From assembly GCA_002155105.1 (NCBI GenBank), contig MUZD01000011.1, positions 1 through 64,000 of the forward strand: a stretch of DNA of 64,000 nt. The letters are read 5' to 3'. The DNA is from Sedimentibacter sp. SX930 (GTDB taxonomy: Bacteria; Bacillota; Bacilli; Lactobacillales; Aerococcaceae). Shown piece by piece: positions 1 to 8,589 of this stretch. A program made the translations under genes and the position numbers. Positions within the stretch are counted from its first letter, which is position 1; each line of letters opens with the position of its first letter. Below the pieces are notes generated by a model. It saw only the letters and a program-made list of their open reading frames with translations. It was not told the DNA's origin and made no database searches.

Positions 1-222
1 ACGACACCGTTCGACATGCGCGTATTGTCGGAGATGGATCGTTTCCACTTGGCACAGGATGCGGCCAACGCCGTCTATGGCGAAGAAGCGGCAGCCTTCT
101 CGCAACGGATGACGGAAACGGTGGACTACCATCACCGCTTCATCCGCGAGAACGGCGATGACATCCCGGAAGTCATGGAATGGAAATGGGAAGCTTTGAA
201 ACAGGCTGTTCCTCAGCGTTAA
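1..222 (+). CDS. xpk: Phosphoketolase, C-terminal end (partial)
   Basis: Frame 1 is open from the first base and gives the last 73 residues of a protein beginning TTPFDMRVLSEMDRFHL and ending in a PEVMEWKWE segment. This matches the C-terminus of D-xylulose-5-phosphate/D-fructose-6-phosphate phosphoketolases, the thiamine-diphosphate enzymes that split xylulose-5-P to acetyl-P and glyceraldehyde-3-P. The N-terminal and cofactor domains lie outside the window, so activity cannot be judged. The gene is followed by a strong hairpin at 341-377. Assignment is by recall of the family C-terminus. Confidence 0.85.
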   Translation, partial: TTPFDMRVLSEMDRFHLAQDAANAVYGEEAAAFSQRMTETVDYHHRFIRENGDDIPEVMEWKWEALKQAVPQR

Positions 223-223
223 A

Positions 224-328
224 GTGGTGCCGATCTATTTGGCAAACCCGATCTCTGTCGATAAAGAGAAATATAAGGCAGAGCTGATCGATACGGAATA
301 TCACACAGAAGAAGATTTAGCACAATAA
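224..328 (+). other. Possible short coding remnant after phosphoketolase
   Basis: After the phosphoketolase stop, an open stretch from GTG 224 (or GTG 227) to TAA 328 encodes about 34 residues with gene-like composition, starting VVPIYLANP and ending EEDLAQ. It has no ribosome binding site and lies directly between the phosphoketolase stop and the terminator. It could be the 3' end of a lost gene or chance. I do not recognise the family. Confidence 0.2.
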
Positions 329-340
329 ACAAAATGCACA

Positions 341-377
341 AAGAAGGGGCGGCCTCAAAATGAGGCCGCCCCTTCTT
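341..377. terminator. Rho-independent terminator, probably bidirectional
   Basis: A 17-base perfect stem of purine-rich then GC-rich sequence (left arm from 341, right arm to 377, loop AAA) separates the rightward phosphoketolase from the leftward malL. Neither side has a long T run beyond the TTCTT of the arm itself, but placement between convergent genes fits a shared terminator. Confidence 0.8.
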
Positions 378-484
378 CATGTTCAGGCAAGCGTTCTGTT
401 GGAAATTTGTTCGGGGTGGTAGATGAGACTGTTGTCCTCCGGCCGGCAGCAGCCTCACCGGAGGAACACACCCGATCCGGCCAT

Positions 485-2131
485 TCAACTCCGGTCAGCA
501 GGCACCCTAGCTACTTCCTCAAAAACCCAAGCATCATAAGGCTGCAGCTGGATGCGTTTTTCGATAGACAGCTGCTCCGAATTCGTCAGCAGCGGCTGCC
601 ATTTTTTGTTGGACACTCTTGTCGGCAGGTCGATTTGGCAGGATTTCCGGCTCAAATTTGTCAGAACGAGCACCTGTTTCGTCTCCGACTTGCGCAAATA
701 AGCGAAGACCTGCGGATGGTTTTTCAGAATCAGTTCGAAGGTGCTCTCGGAAAATACGGGCTGCTCCTTCCGCAAGCGGATCAGTTGCTTGTAATGGCTC
801 AAAACAGATTTTTCATCCTTTTCTTGATCGGCGATGTTTACATGCGCGGTGTTTCTGTTCACTGCCATCCAAGGCAGCAGCTCGGAAAAGCCGCCGAACA
901 TCCCGCCTTCCCACTGCAGCGGGGTGCGCGAATGGTCCCGGGTCCAATGGGTGACGTTGCGCAACGCTTCTTCCGGGGACGAGCCGCTATCCAAGAGAAT
1001 CCGATAGAGATTGTGCGAATCCTGGGCATCGACTTGCTCCATCGACTCGAAAGCGAAATTGGTCATGCCTATTTCCTGGCCTTGATAAATGAAGGGCGTC
1101 CCTTTCAGCAGCATGTACATCGTCGCGATCGCTTTGGCGGATTTCGGTGATTCATCCCCCAAAATCGAAGCGATCCGCGGATTATCGTGGTTCTCCACAT
1201 ACAGGGCGTTCCATCCGTTCGATCCCAAGTCCTTCTGCCAACGTGAAAGCACCTTTTTGAATCCCAACAGATTGAGCCGTTCCGCACCAGGCTGGCCTTC
1301 GCGTACATTATGCTCCAACTCGAAGATCATGTTCAAGTAGCCGTCCTCTTTGGTCCAATTCACGGCTTTTTTGCTGGAGACGCCGCTCGCTTCTCCGACA
1401 GTCATGATGGGGTACGCATCAAAAATTTCCTTCAGCTCCTGCATATAGACTTCGATTCCCGAGACATTCATGAAGGGTGCCCAAGGATTGTCGGTGATTT
1501 TGAAATCCCACGGTTCTTTCTGGATATGGCTGATCGCATCCAGACGGAAGCCGTCGATGCCCAAGTCCAGCCACCAGCGGATCATCCGGTAGATTTCCTC
1601 CCGCACTTGCGGGTTTTTCCAATTCAGATCGGGCTGTTCCGGAGCGAAGACATGGAAAAAGGCCTGACCCGACCGGTCGTCGTAAGTCCAAGTCGAGCCG
1701 CCAAAGAAACTTTTCCAAGCGTTCGGCATCTTGTTTTCCGTCGCATCCGCCCACAAATAATAATCGCGGTACGGGTTGCTTTTGCCTTTCTTTGCTTCCA
1801 AGAACCAGGGATGCTGATCGCTCGTATGGTTCACGACCAAATCCATGATGATTTTGATGCCTGCCGCATGGGCTTTGTCCAATAATTCCTCGAAATCGGC
1901 CATCGTCCCGAAATCGGGATGGATGTCCTGGTAATCGGAAATGTCATAGCCGTTGTCGACATTCGGCGAAGCATAGACTGGGTTCAACCAGATGAAATCC
2001 ACGCCCAATGACTTCAGATAAGGAAGCTTTTCGATGATCCCCTGCAGGTCGCCGATGCCGTCGTGGTTGGCATCCCGGAAACTCCGGGGATAGATCTGAT
2101 AGCCTACCGCGTTTTTCCACCATCTGTTCAT
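485..2131 (-). CDS. malL: GH13 alpha-glucosidase (MalL-type)
   Basis: A 548-residue cytosolic GH13 subfamily 31 enzyme with no signal peptide. Visible family regions are DLVVNHTSD near residue 98, the nucleophile in GFRLDAISH (Asp198), the acid in VGEASG (Glu247) and VENHDNPR (Asp316). The residue after the nucleophile is Ala; in this subfamily Ala or Thr there goes with alpha-1,4 preference and Val with alpha-1,6, so it probably splits maltose and short maltodextrins. The start is ATG 2131, which overlaps the dexB stop as ATGA, implying translational coupling; an upstream in-frame start would extend into dexB and is not needed. It is last in the leftward operon behind nplT and dexB. Confidence 0.87.
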   Translation of the reverse strand: MNRWWKNAVGYQIYPRSFRDANHDGIGDLQGIIEKLPYLKSLGVDFIWLNPVYASPNVDNGYDISDYQDIHPDFGTMADFEELLDKAHAAGIKIIMDLVVNHTSDQHPWFLEAKKGKSNPYRDYYLWADATENKMPNAWKSFFGGSTWTYDDRSGQAFFHVFAPEQPDLNWKNPQVREEIYRMIRWWLDLGIDGFRLDAISHIQKEPWDFKITDNPWAPFMNVSGIEVYMQELKEIFDAYPIMTVGEASGVSSKKAVNWTKEDGYLNMIFELEHNVREGQPGAERLNLLGFKKVLSRWQKDLGSNGWNALYVENHDNPRIASILGDESPKSAKAIATMYMLLKGTPFIYQGQEIGMTNFAFESMEQVDAQDSHNLYRILLDSGSSPEEALRNVTHWTRDHSRTPLQWEGGMFGGFSELLPWMAVNRNTAHVNIADQEKDEKSVLSHYKQLIRLRKEQPVFSESTFELILKNHPQVFAYLRKSETKQVLVLTNLSRKSCQIDLPTRVSNKKWQPLLTNSEQLSIEKRIQLQPYDAWVFEEVARVPADRS

Positions 2132-3753
2132 GCTTTCACCTTCACCACAAAAGCTTGCCAAGGCTTCAGCTGCAGGTCCTTCAGATCGTTAAGCACCATC
2201 TCATAATTCTGGATGATCACTTCGGCGATCTCATCCTCAACCGAGAACGGCTGCGTCTCATCGGAAAAATTGGTCACGACCAGCCAACGTTCGCCGTCAT
2301 ATTCCCGGTAATAGCTGATGACTTCTTCGACCGTATCCACTAGGTCAAATTCGCCCCAAATCATGATCGGATGCTCTTTGCGCAGGCGGATCAGTTTTTG
2401 GTAGGTATAAAAGATCGAATCCGGATCCGCCAATACAGCCTCAGCATTGATATCCGTATAATTTTCATTCAAGCCGATCCAAGGCGTTCCGGTCGTAAAT
2501 CCGCCGTGCAGCGAAGCGTTCCATTGCATTGGGCGGCGGGCATTGTCGCGGCCTTTGGTATTGATCGAAGCCAGGATTTCCTCTTCGGAATAGCCTTTCG
2601 CCAAGCGCTCGTGGTACATGTTGATCGTTTCGATGTCCCTTGCTTCCGCGATGGATGTGATTGGTGTGTTGGTCATGCCGATTTCTTCGCCTTGATAGAT
2701 GTAGGGCGTGCCTTTCATCATGTGCAACAGAATCGCCAGCATTTTGGCGCTTTCCGCGCGGTATTCTTGGTCATTGCCCCAGCGCGAAAGCATCCGCGGC
2801 AAATCGTGGTTGTTCCAGAACAGGGAGTTCCAGCCGTCCTGCCCGAGTTCGGTCTGCCATTTCGCCAGAATCCGTTTCAGTTCGGCGACCCGCATCGGCT
2901 GCAGATCCCACTTTTCGCCGTCCGGTTTTTGGTCCAAGCCGATATGTTCGAATTGGAAAACCATGGACAATTCGTTGCGTTCAGGAGCGGAATACAATTT
3001 GGCGATTTCGGGGGTCGCTCCCCAAGTTTCGCCGACAGTCAGCAGATCATGGTTGCCGAAAGTCGCTTGCTGCATTTCCTGCAGGAATTCATGCAGCTGC
3101 GGTCCGTTTCCGGTGATGCCCTTTTCGGGGATTTTTCCGATCAGGTCGATGACGTCCATGCGGAAGCCGCCGATGCCTTTAGCGATCCAGCGGTTCATCA
3201 TCGCGTAGATTTCCTGGCGCATAGTCTTATTTTGCCAGTTCAGATCCGGCTGTTTTTTGCTGAAAAGATGCAAGTAATACTGTCCGCTCGCCGCATCCCA
3301 TTCCCATGCCGGTCCGGAGAAAGCCGATCCCAACCCGTTCGGCACGCCTCCATCTGCGGCAGGGTCCGCCCAAACATAATAGTCGCGGTACGGATTGTCT
3401 TTGCCTTTTTTGGCTTCGACGAACCAAGCGTGCTCGTCAGAAGTGTGGTTGACCACCAAATCCATCACCACTTTGATGTTGCGCTTGTCTGCCTCCGCGA
3501 TGAAATGTTCCATCTCCTCCATCGTGCCGAACTCATCAAGAATGGCTTCGTAATCGGAAATGTCATACCCGTTGTCATCGTTCGGCGACTGGTAGACGGG
3601 CGAAAGCCAAATCGCCCCGATCCCCAAATTTTCCAGGTAGCCCAATTTTTCGGTCATGCCGGCGATATCGCCGATGCCGTCGCCGTTGCTGTCCTTGAAG
3701 CTCCGCGGATAAATCTGATAAACGACAACCTCTTGCCACCAATGTTTTTCCAT
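2128..3753 (-). CDS. dexB: Glucan 1,6-alpha-glucosidase (DexB)
   Basis: A 541-residue intracellular GH13 protein closely resembling streptococcal DexB, which removes alpha-1,6-linked glucose from isomaltosaccharides. Regions seen are DLVVNHTSD (about 98-106), GFRMDVIDLIGKIPE with nucleophile Asp200, VGETWGATPEI with acid Glu242, and NNHDLPR with Asp317. Val follows the nucleophile, the residue linked to alpha-1,6 preference, in contrast to malL. The DLIGKIPEKGITGNGP segment is typical of DexB. The start ATG has a GAGG site seven bases upstream. It sits 69 bases after nplT and overlaps malL by four bases. A trehalose-6-phosphate hydrolase is a less likely alternative because no trehalose PTS is nearby. 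Confidence 0.87.
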   Translation of the reverse strand: MEKHWWQEVVVYQIYPRSFKDSNGDGIGDIAGMTEKLGYLENLGIGAIWLSPVYQSPNDDNGYDISDYEAILDEFGTMEEMEHFIAEADKRNIKVVMDLVVNHTSDEHAWFVEAKKGKDNPYRDYYVWADPAADGGVPNGLGSAFSGPAWEWDAASGQYYLHLFSKKQPDLNWQNKTMRQEIYAMMNRWIAKGIGGFRMDVIDLIGKIPEKGITGNGPQLHEFLQEMQQATFGNHDLLTVGETWGATPEIAKLYSAPERNELSMVFQFEHIGLDQKPDGEKWDLQPMRVAELKRILAKWQTELGQDGWNSLFWNNHDLPRMLSRWGNDQEYRAESAKMLAILLHMMKGTPYIYQGEEIGMTNTPITSIAEARDIETINMYHERLAKGYSEEEILASINTKGRDNARRPMQWNASLHGGFTTGTPWIGLNENYTDINAEAVLADPDSIFYTYQKLIRLRKEHPIMIWGEFDLVDTVEEVISYYREYDGERWLVVTNFSDETQPFSVEDEIAEVIIQNYEMVLNDLKDLQLKPWQAFVVKVKA

Positions 3754-3822
3754 GCTGCAACCTCATCCCTTAGTCATTTGAGAAAATCTATTGCCATAAC
3801 TGCCCACCGCAATGTGCAGTTG

Positions 3823-5586
3823 TTATTCTTTCATCAACACAAATCCTTTGCGTGCCAATTCGACAGATCCGTCCGAAACGTCCGCAAGGTTCGAGAACAA
3901 AGCTTTCCCGATCAACTCGACCCTTGCCGAATGTGCGCCGGTATTGAAGGCGCCGCGGATGACCTCGCCGCCCAGCATGCGCTCAAAAATGATCACGCCG
4001 GACTCCTCGGATACTTGACGCCAATAGACGGTACCTTCCGAAAGGATTTTTTGCTGCTCTTTGCGGAAGCCGATCAGTTTTTTCACGAATCGGTGCAGAT
4101 CGCGGTCCTGCTGGTCCTCTTCCCATACCATGCACTTGCGGCAATCCGGATCCATCCCGCCGGTCAAGCCGATTTCATCCCCGTAGTACAGGCAAGGAAC
4201 ACCGGGCTGGATATAGGTGAAGGCCAACGCTTGTTTCATGATGTCCTTGTCCTCGTTGGCTTCAGTCAACAGCCGCGGCGTATCATGGGAATCCAGAATG
4301 TTGAACTGCATCTGGTTCGTCTGATCGCGGTAGAGCATCAGCTGGTTGTTCATTTCCGACACCATTTTACTCAATGATAGTTCATTCTTCACGAAATAGC
4401 CCATGATCGCATCGGTGAAGGCGTAGTTCATGACTGCATGGAATTCGTCGCCCTGCAGCCAGTTTTGGGAAGAGTGCCAAATCTCGCCGAGAATGTAGAA
4501 ATCTTTTTTGGCTTCATCGCAGACGATCCGGAATTTTTTCCAAAAAGCGTGGTCGACTTCGTTCGCGACATCCAAACGCCAAGCGTCGATATCGAAGGCC
4601 TCGATCCAGTAACGGGCGATGTTCAGCAGATAATCCTGAACTTCCGGATTGGCCGTATTCAGTTTCGGCATATGCGGGTTGGCGGCAAAGACATCGTAGG
4701 TGATGTCATAAGCATCCTCGAAATTTTCGCCCCGTTTGTACGAAGCCGGGAACTCATTGATGTGGAACCAATCGACATATTTCGAATCTTCGCCATTCTT
4801 AAGCACGTCCTGCCATTGCGGAGAAGAGTCACCGATATGGTTAAAGACGGCATCCAGCATGACTTTTATGCCGCGCCTGTGGCATTCGTCCACGAGTTTT
4901 TTGAACGTTTCGGCGTCGCCGAAGGCCGGGTCGATTTTCAGGTAATCGATCGTGTCGTACTTGTGGTTGGAAGAAGCTTCAAAAATCGGGCAGAAATATA
5001 TCCCGTTTATTCCCAGATCCTCCAAATAATCAAGCTTGTCGATGACCCCCTGCAGGTCGCCGCCAAAGAAGTTCTGTCTATTCGGGTCTTCCGAGCCCCA
5101 AGCCAGCGTGCCTTCTGGATCGTTGCTAGGATCCCCGTTGGCGAAACGCTCCGGGAAAATCTGATACCAAATGGTTTCTTTGACCCATTCAGGTGTTTTG
5201 TAGCGATCGACTTCATGGAAGAAGGGCATCCGGAAGTAATTATTCGGCATCCGCAAATATTCTTCTTCTAATGGGTAAACACCGTGATCGCCATAGAAGA
5301 CGGAGATTCCGTCATGGCCTGTTAAGGCGAACGCATAGGATAAGCGTTTTAAAGGTGCGTTCACTTGCACAAACCAGTAATCGTAAAGATCGGTGGAAAG
5401 TGTTTTGATCATCTGAAGTGGTTTGCGGAACCACTCCTCTTTGTCCAAAAAATAAGGGTCCCCATAAAGCAGCCCCATCTCTCTAACGTCTCCTCGGGCG
5501 GTACGCAAACGGACGTGCATCGTTTCTGGGTCATATAGATAGGCAAACTCGCTTTCGGGACGATGGTAAAGTGCTGAAGTGTTCAT
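3823..5586 (-). CDS. nplT: Neopullulanase / cyclomaltodextrinase / maltogenic amylase (GH13_20)
   Basis: A 587-residue protein with an N-terminal CBM34-like beta domain (about 1-125) followed by a GH13 barrel. Catalytic regions are DAVFNHIGD (about 245), AWRLDVANEVDH with nucleophile Asp339, LGEIWHSS with acid Glu368 and LDSHDTPR with Asp435. The MDPDCRKCMVW-type segment and the length fit the neopullulanase/cyclomaltodextrinase group, which degrades cyclodextrins, pullulan and maltodextrins in the cytoplasm. There is no signal peptide. It is first in the operon nplT-dexB-malL and is divergent from malE, so imported dextrins are the probable substrates. Exact substrate preference cannot be read from the sequence. 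Confidence 0.85.
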   Translation of the reverse strand: MNTSALYHRPESEFAYLYDPETMHVRLRTARGDVREMGLLYGDPYFLDKEEWFRKPLQMIKTLSTDLYDYWFVQVNAPLKRLSYAFALTGHDGISVFYGDHGVYPLEEEYLRMPNNYFRMPFFHEVDRYKTPEWVKETIWYQIFPERFANGDPSNDPEGTLAWGSEDPNRQNFFGGDLQGVIDKLDYLEDLGINGIYFCPIFEASSNHKYDTIDYLKIDPAFGDAETFKKLVDECHRRGIKVMLDAVFNHIGDSSPQWQDVLKNGEDSKYVDWFHINEFPASYKRGENFEDAYDITYDVFAANPHMPKLNTANPEVQDYLLNIARYWIEAFDIDAWRLDVANEVDHAFWKKFRIVCDEAKKDFYILGEIWHSSQNWLQGDEFHAVMNYAFTDAIMGYFVKNELSLSKMVSEMNNQLMLYRDQTNQMQFNILDSHDTPRLLTEANEDKDIMKQALAFTYIQPGVPCLYYGDEIGLTGGMDPDCRKCMVWEEDQQDRDLHRFVKKLIGFRKEQQKILSEGTVYWRQVSEESGVIIFERMLGGEVIRGAFNTGAHSARVELIGKALFSNLADVSDGSVELARKGFVLMKE

Positions 5587-5623
5587 AGTAGTATCGGCTC
5601 CTTTTCATTCTTTGTTTTCCCAC

Positions 5624-5652
5624 ATTGTGGCACATCGCATAATCGGTTGCAA
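5624..5652 (-). promoter_or_regulatory. Promoter of nplT-dexB-malL
   Basis: Reading leftward, TTGCAA (5652-5647) and CACAAT (5629-5624) are separated by 17 bases. The -35 lies inside an imperfect operator copy (5639-5650), and a perfect-spacing copy follows at 5662-5673, so a LacI-type repressor would block polymerase. Confidence 0.6.
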
Positions 5653-5661
5653 GAACTTTTA

Positions 5662-5673
5662 GCAATCGGTTGC
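5662..5673. promoter_or_regulatory. LacI-type (MalR-like) operator
   Basis: GCAATCGGTTGC fits the GCAAnCGnTTGC pattern of LacI-family operators. The same word recurs at 5827-5838, and close variants lie at 36160-36171 and 36338-36349 near malT and malP. MalR (40405-41412) is the obvious candidate ligand in this window. Confidence 0.7.
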
Positions 5674-5758
5674 ATTTTATTTTTTGGGCTGGGAATTAGA
5701 TCTGTTGGCTGGTGAATTGGTTGGAAACCTTGATATGGCTGTATAAGAAAGCTTTTCA

Positions 5759-5817
5759 CAAGCGTTGTTTCTCATCAAAAAAATAAACCGTTTTCTTTTT
5801 ATGAGAAATAACGCTTG
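5759..5817. repeat. 17-bp inverted repeat between divergent promoters
   Basis: Left arm 5759-5775 (CAAGCGTTGTTTCTCAT) and right arm 5801-5817 match at 16 of 17 positions, with a 25-base AT-rich centre. The right arm runs into the malE -35 box. Because it lies upstream of both predicted transcription starts it is unlikely to be a transcript terminator; a binding site for a second regulator is more likely. Confidence 0.6.
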
Positions 5818-5843
5818 ACTATTAAAGCAATCGGTTGCATAAT
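5815..5843 (+). promoter_or_regulatory. malEFG promoter with operator in the spacer
   Basis: TTGACT (5815-5820), 17-base spacer, CATAAT (5838-5843). The operator GCAATCGGTTGC (5827-5838) lies inside the spacer and touches the -10, which predicts direct repression by steric exclusion. The malP promoter at 36330-36358 has the same architecture. Confidence 0.75.
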
Positions 5844-5883
5844 CAGACTTGTAAAGGAAATTCATTTCAAGGGGGACAAGTAA

Positions 5884-7158
5884 GTGAAGACGAATTGGAA
5901 AAAATATTTTGGAAGCGGTTTAATCTTAGGGGCATCTGCTTTAATCTTGGGCGCATGCGGCGGCACAGCTGATACAAGCGACACAGGATCGGCTGAGAAC
6001 ACATCCGGGGAAGTCGTCGTAGAAGGCGATGTCAAATTGTGGGTGGATACGGATCACGTGGAAGTCTTCAAAGGAATCGTGGCTGAATTCGAAAAAGAAT
6101 TCCCTGAAGTTACGGTTGAAGTGGCAGCAGGAAGCTCAGCGGATGCAAAAAAAGATGTCTCGAAAGATCCAAAAGCGGCTGCCGATGTTTTCATGATGCC
6201 GCATGACCAGGTCGGTCAAATGGCTGAAGCCGGTCTGTTGTACCCGAACACAAAATACGCAGATGAAGTAAAAGCAAACAACGTGGAATCGGCTGTGGAA
6301 GGCGTAACGTGGAACGATGAGCTTTACGGCTACCCATACGGCGTTGAATCGCAAGTTCTCTACTATAACAAAGCGAAACTTACTGAAGATGATGTGAAGA
6401 GCTGGACGACATTGTCTGAAAAAGGCAAAATCGGCACAAACTTTGCTGAAGCCGGAGCCAACTATATCTTCGGACCGCTGTTCATGAGTAACGGCCTTTA
6501 CTTGTACGGCGAAACCGGTGAAGATCCAAGCGGAACCAATTTCAACAGCGAAAAAGGTGCTGAAGTACTTGCATGGATCGCAGCTCAAAAGAACAATCCA
6601 GGCGTGATCCAATCCGGTGCTGAAGCTTTGGCAAACTTGGAAGCAGGCGTTTCCGATGCTTTCCTTTCCGGTCCTTGGTCGAAAAATGATGTCACTAAAG
6701 CATTGGGCGAAAACATGGGCGTTGCGGCTTATCCGACAGTCGATTTCGGCAGCGGCGAAGTTCAGATGAAAGCTTTCTTGGGCGTCAAATTGTTTGCCGT
6801 AAACCAACAGACAGATGCTCCTTTAGCATCCATGGCTTTGGCGAACTACCTGTCCAACGAAACTTCCCAAATGACTGAATTCCAGGAAATGGGCGTCATC
6901 CCATCGAACAAGGTCGTTCAGGCAAATGCGGAAGTGCAAGAAGATGTTGTGGCGAAAGCGGTCATGGAAATGTCCCAATCCACTCACTCAGTCGTAATGC
7001 CTAAGGTTCCGGAAATCGTATCCTTCTGGCCAGCAATGGATGCCATCATCAATGATGCATACAAAGGCAACATCACAGAAGCCGAGTACATGGAAAAACT
7101 GGACAAATTGGTCGAAGACACATCCAAAGTGACAGAACCAGAAGAAGAAAAAGAATAA
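5884..7158 (+). CDS. malE: Maltose/maltodextrin ABC transporter binding lipoprotein
   Basis: A 424-residue extracellular binding protein. It begins with a GTG start behind an AGGGGG site, then a lipoprotein signal peptide with lipobox LGAC (Cys25) and an acidic Ser/Thr linker. The mature part has family-1 solute-binding features such as KLWVDTDHVEVFKGIVAEFE and DVFMMPHDQVGQMAEAGLL, typical of MalE/MdxE proteins that bind linear maltodextrins. It is transcribed from 5815-5843 and followed by an intercistronic hairpin, then malF and malG. The divergent glucosidase operon supports the dextrin assignment. Confidence 0.9.
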   Translation: MKTNWKKYFGSGLILGASALILGACGGTADTSDTGSAENTSGEVVVEGDVKLWVDTDHVEVFKGIVAEFEKEFPEVTVEVAAGSSADAKKDVSKDPKAAADVFMMPHDQVGQMAEAGLLYPNTKYADEVKANNVESAVEGVTWNDELYGYPYGVESQVLYYNKAKLTEDDVKSWTTLSEKGKIGTNFAEAGANYIFGPLFMSNGLYLYGETGEDPSGTNFNSEKGAEVLAWIAAQKNNPGVIQSGAEALANLEAGVSDAFLSGPWSKNDVTKALGENMGVAAYPTVDFGSGEVQMKAFLGVKLFAVNQQTDAPLASMALANYLSNETSQMTEFQEMGVIPSNKVVQANAEVQEDVVAKAVMEMSQSTHSVVMPKVPEIVSFWPAMDAIINDAYKGNITEAEYMEKLDKLVEDTSKVTEPEEEKE

Positions 7159-7170
7159 CAAAAATTAAAA

Positions 7171-7208
7171 GGGAGGGCGAAAGATCACGCATCTTTCGTC
7201 CCTCTTAT
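7171..7208 (+). terminator. Intercistronic hairpin after malE
   Basis: GAGGGCGAAAGAT (7173-7185) pairs with a right arm at 7191-7204 with one bulged base, followed by TTATTT. In binding-protein operons such hairpins reduce transcription into the permease genes and stabilise the 5' message, giving excess binding protein. Confidence 0.65.
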
Positions 7209-7236
7209 TTAAATCATGAAAGTGAGTGGGGAAGCC

Positions 7237-8586
7237 ATGTTCAAGAAAAAAAGTTACGGCCAGCAGATGACCTTTCAGGAATTGTTCAAAGAAGGGGACG
7301 TCGCAACAAAACTTTCCTTTGTTGTCATGGGAGCTGCCAATCTTGCCAATAAACAATACTTAAAGGGTCTTATTTTCCTGTTTTCGCAGATCGCCTTCTT
7401 CTACTGGCTGATCCGCAATGGTCTGCACGCGCTGTCCATGTTGGCGACGTTGGGTACTCAGGGGCAAGGGCTCGTTTTTGATGAACGCTTGGGGATTGAA
7501 GTGCTGCAAGAGGGCGACAACTCGATGTTACTGCTATTATTCGGCATTGCTGCCATTGTAATTTGTGTGCTCCTTGTTGGTTTGTACATCATCAATCTGA
7601 AAAGCGCGCGGCATATCCATGAACTTAAAGCAGCGGATGAAAAGATTCCGAGCACGATGGATGATTTGGCGAGTCTGCTGAATGAACGCTTCTACCTTAC
7701 CCTGATGACGATTCCGTTGTTGGGCGTGCTGTTGTTCACAGTCCTGCCGCTGCTTTACATGATCTCGATCGCCTTCACAAACTATGACCACACGCATCTG
7801 CCGCCGAAAAACCTCTTTACCTGGGTCGGCTTGGTGAACTTCGGAAACGTCATTTCCGGAAATATGGCAGACACCTTCTTCCCGGTTTTGGGCTGGACGC
7901 TGATCTGGGCGACGCTGGCGACGGTCACTTGCTTTTTCTTCGGCATCCTGCTGGCACTTTTGATCAACACCAAAGGCCTGAAATTCAAAGGCGTTTGGCG
8001 CACGATTTTCGTCATCACGATGGCAGTGCCGCAGTTCATCTCGCTGCTGGTTATGCGCAATCTGTTGAATGGCGCGGGTCCCATCAACGCAACGCTGCTG
8101 AACCTGGGCCTGATCGATTCGGCAATTCCGTTTTTGACGGATCCGATTTGGGCAAAAATTACGGTCATCGTCGTCAATATGTGGATCGGTATTCCGGCAA
8201 CGATGTTGGTTTCGACGGGGATCATCCAAAACCTGCCGACCGATCAGATCGAGGCGGCACGGATCGATGGCGCCAATAAACTGCAGATTTTCCGGAACAT
8301 CACATTCCCGCAAATTCTGTTCGTCATGATGCCCGCGTTGATCCAACAATTCATCGGCAACATCAACAACTTCAACGTCATTTTCCTGCTGACCGGCGGC
8401 GGACCTTCGAATTCCGACTTTTACGGAGCGGGTTCGACGGATTTGCTGGTTACGTGGCTGTACAACTTGACGGTCAACACGATGGACTACAACTTGGCGT
8501 CCGTCATCGGTATCCTGATCTTCATCCTGTCCGCAGCGTTCAGTCTGCTGGCCTACACAAGAACGAATTCATTCAAGGAGGGCTAA
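7237..8586 (+). CDS. malF: Maltodextrin ABC transporter permease MalF
   Basis: A membrane permease of about 449 residues with an N-terminal cytoplasmic/membrane extension common in Firmicute MalF/MdxF (NLANKQYLKGLIFLFSQIAF), a transmembrane segment near residues 90-115, then a five to six helix permease domain. The ATPase-contact EAA loop reads EAARIDGANKLQIFRNITFP. ATG 7216 is also in frame but lacks a ribosome site; ATG 7237 has a GGGGA a few bases upstream and is preferred, with moderate certainty. It pairs with MalG. No MalK/MsmK ATPase is encoded in the window. Confidence 0.88.
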   Translation: MFKKKSYGQQMTFQELFKEGDVATKLSFVVMGAANLANKQYLKGLIFLFSQIAFFYWLIRNGLHALSMLATLGTQGQGLVFDERLGIEVLQEGDNSMLLLLFGIAAIVICVLLVGLYIINLKSARHIHELKAADEKIPSTMDDLASLLNERFYLTLMTIPLLGVLLFTVLPLLYMISIAFTNYDHTHLPPKNLFTWVGLVNFGNVISGNMADTFFPVLGWTLIWATLATVTCFFFGILLALLINTKGLKFKGVWRTIFVITMAVPQFISLLVMRNLLNGAGPINATLLNLGLIDSAIPFLTDPIWAKITVIVVNMWIGIPATMLVSTGIIQNLPTDQIEAARIDGANKLQIFRNITFPQILFVMMPALIQQFIGNINNFNVIFLLTGGGPSNSDFYGAGSTDLLVTWLYNLTVNTMDYNLASVIGILIFILSAAFSLLAYTRTNSFKEG

Positions 8587-8589
8587 AAA

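Noticed and set aside
219-488. Leftward 89-codon frame over the phosphoketolase terminator
   Set aside because: It reads through the terminator hairpin and has no family resemblance or ribosome site.
2371-4377. Long rightward open frame (668 codons) across dexB and nplT
   Set aside because: It lies antisense to two GH13 genes with clear catalytic motifs, has His/Phe/Arg-rich composition typical of mirror frames, and has no ribosome site.
7537-8349. Leftward 270-codon frame in malF
   Set aside because: Mirror frame rich in His/Asp/Gln, antisense to the permease transmembrane segments.
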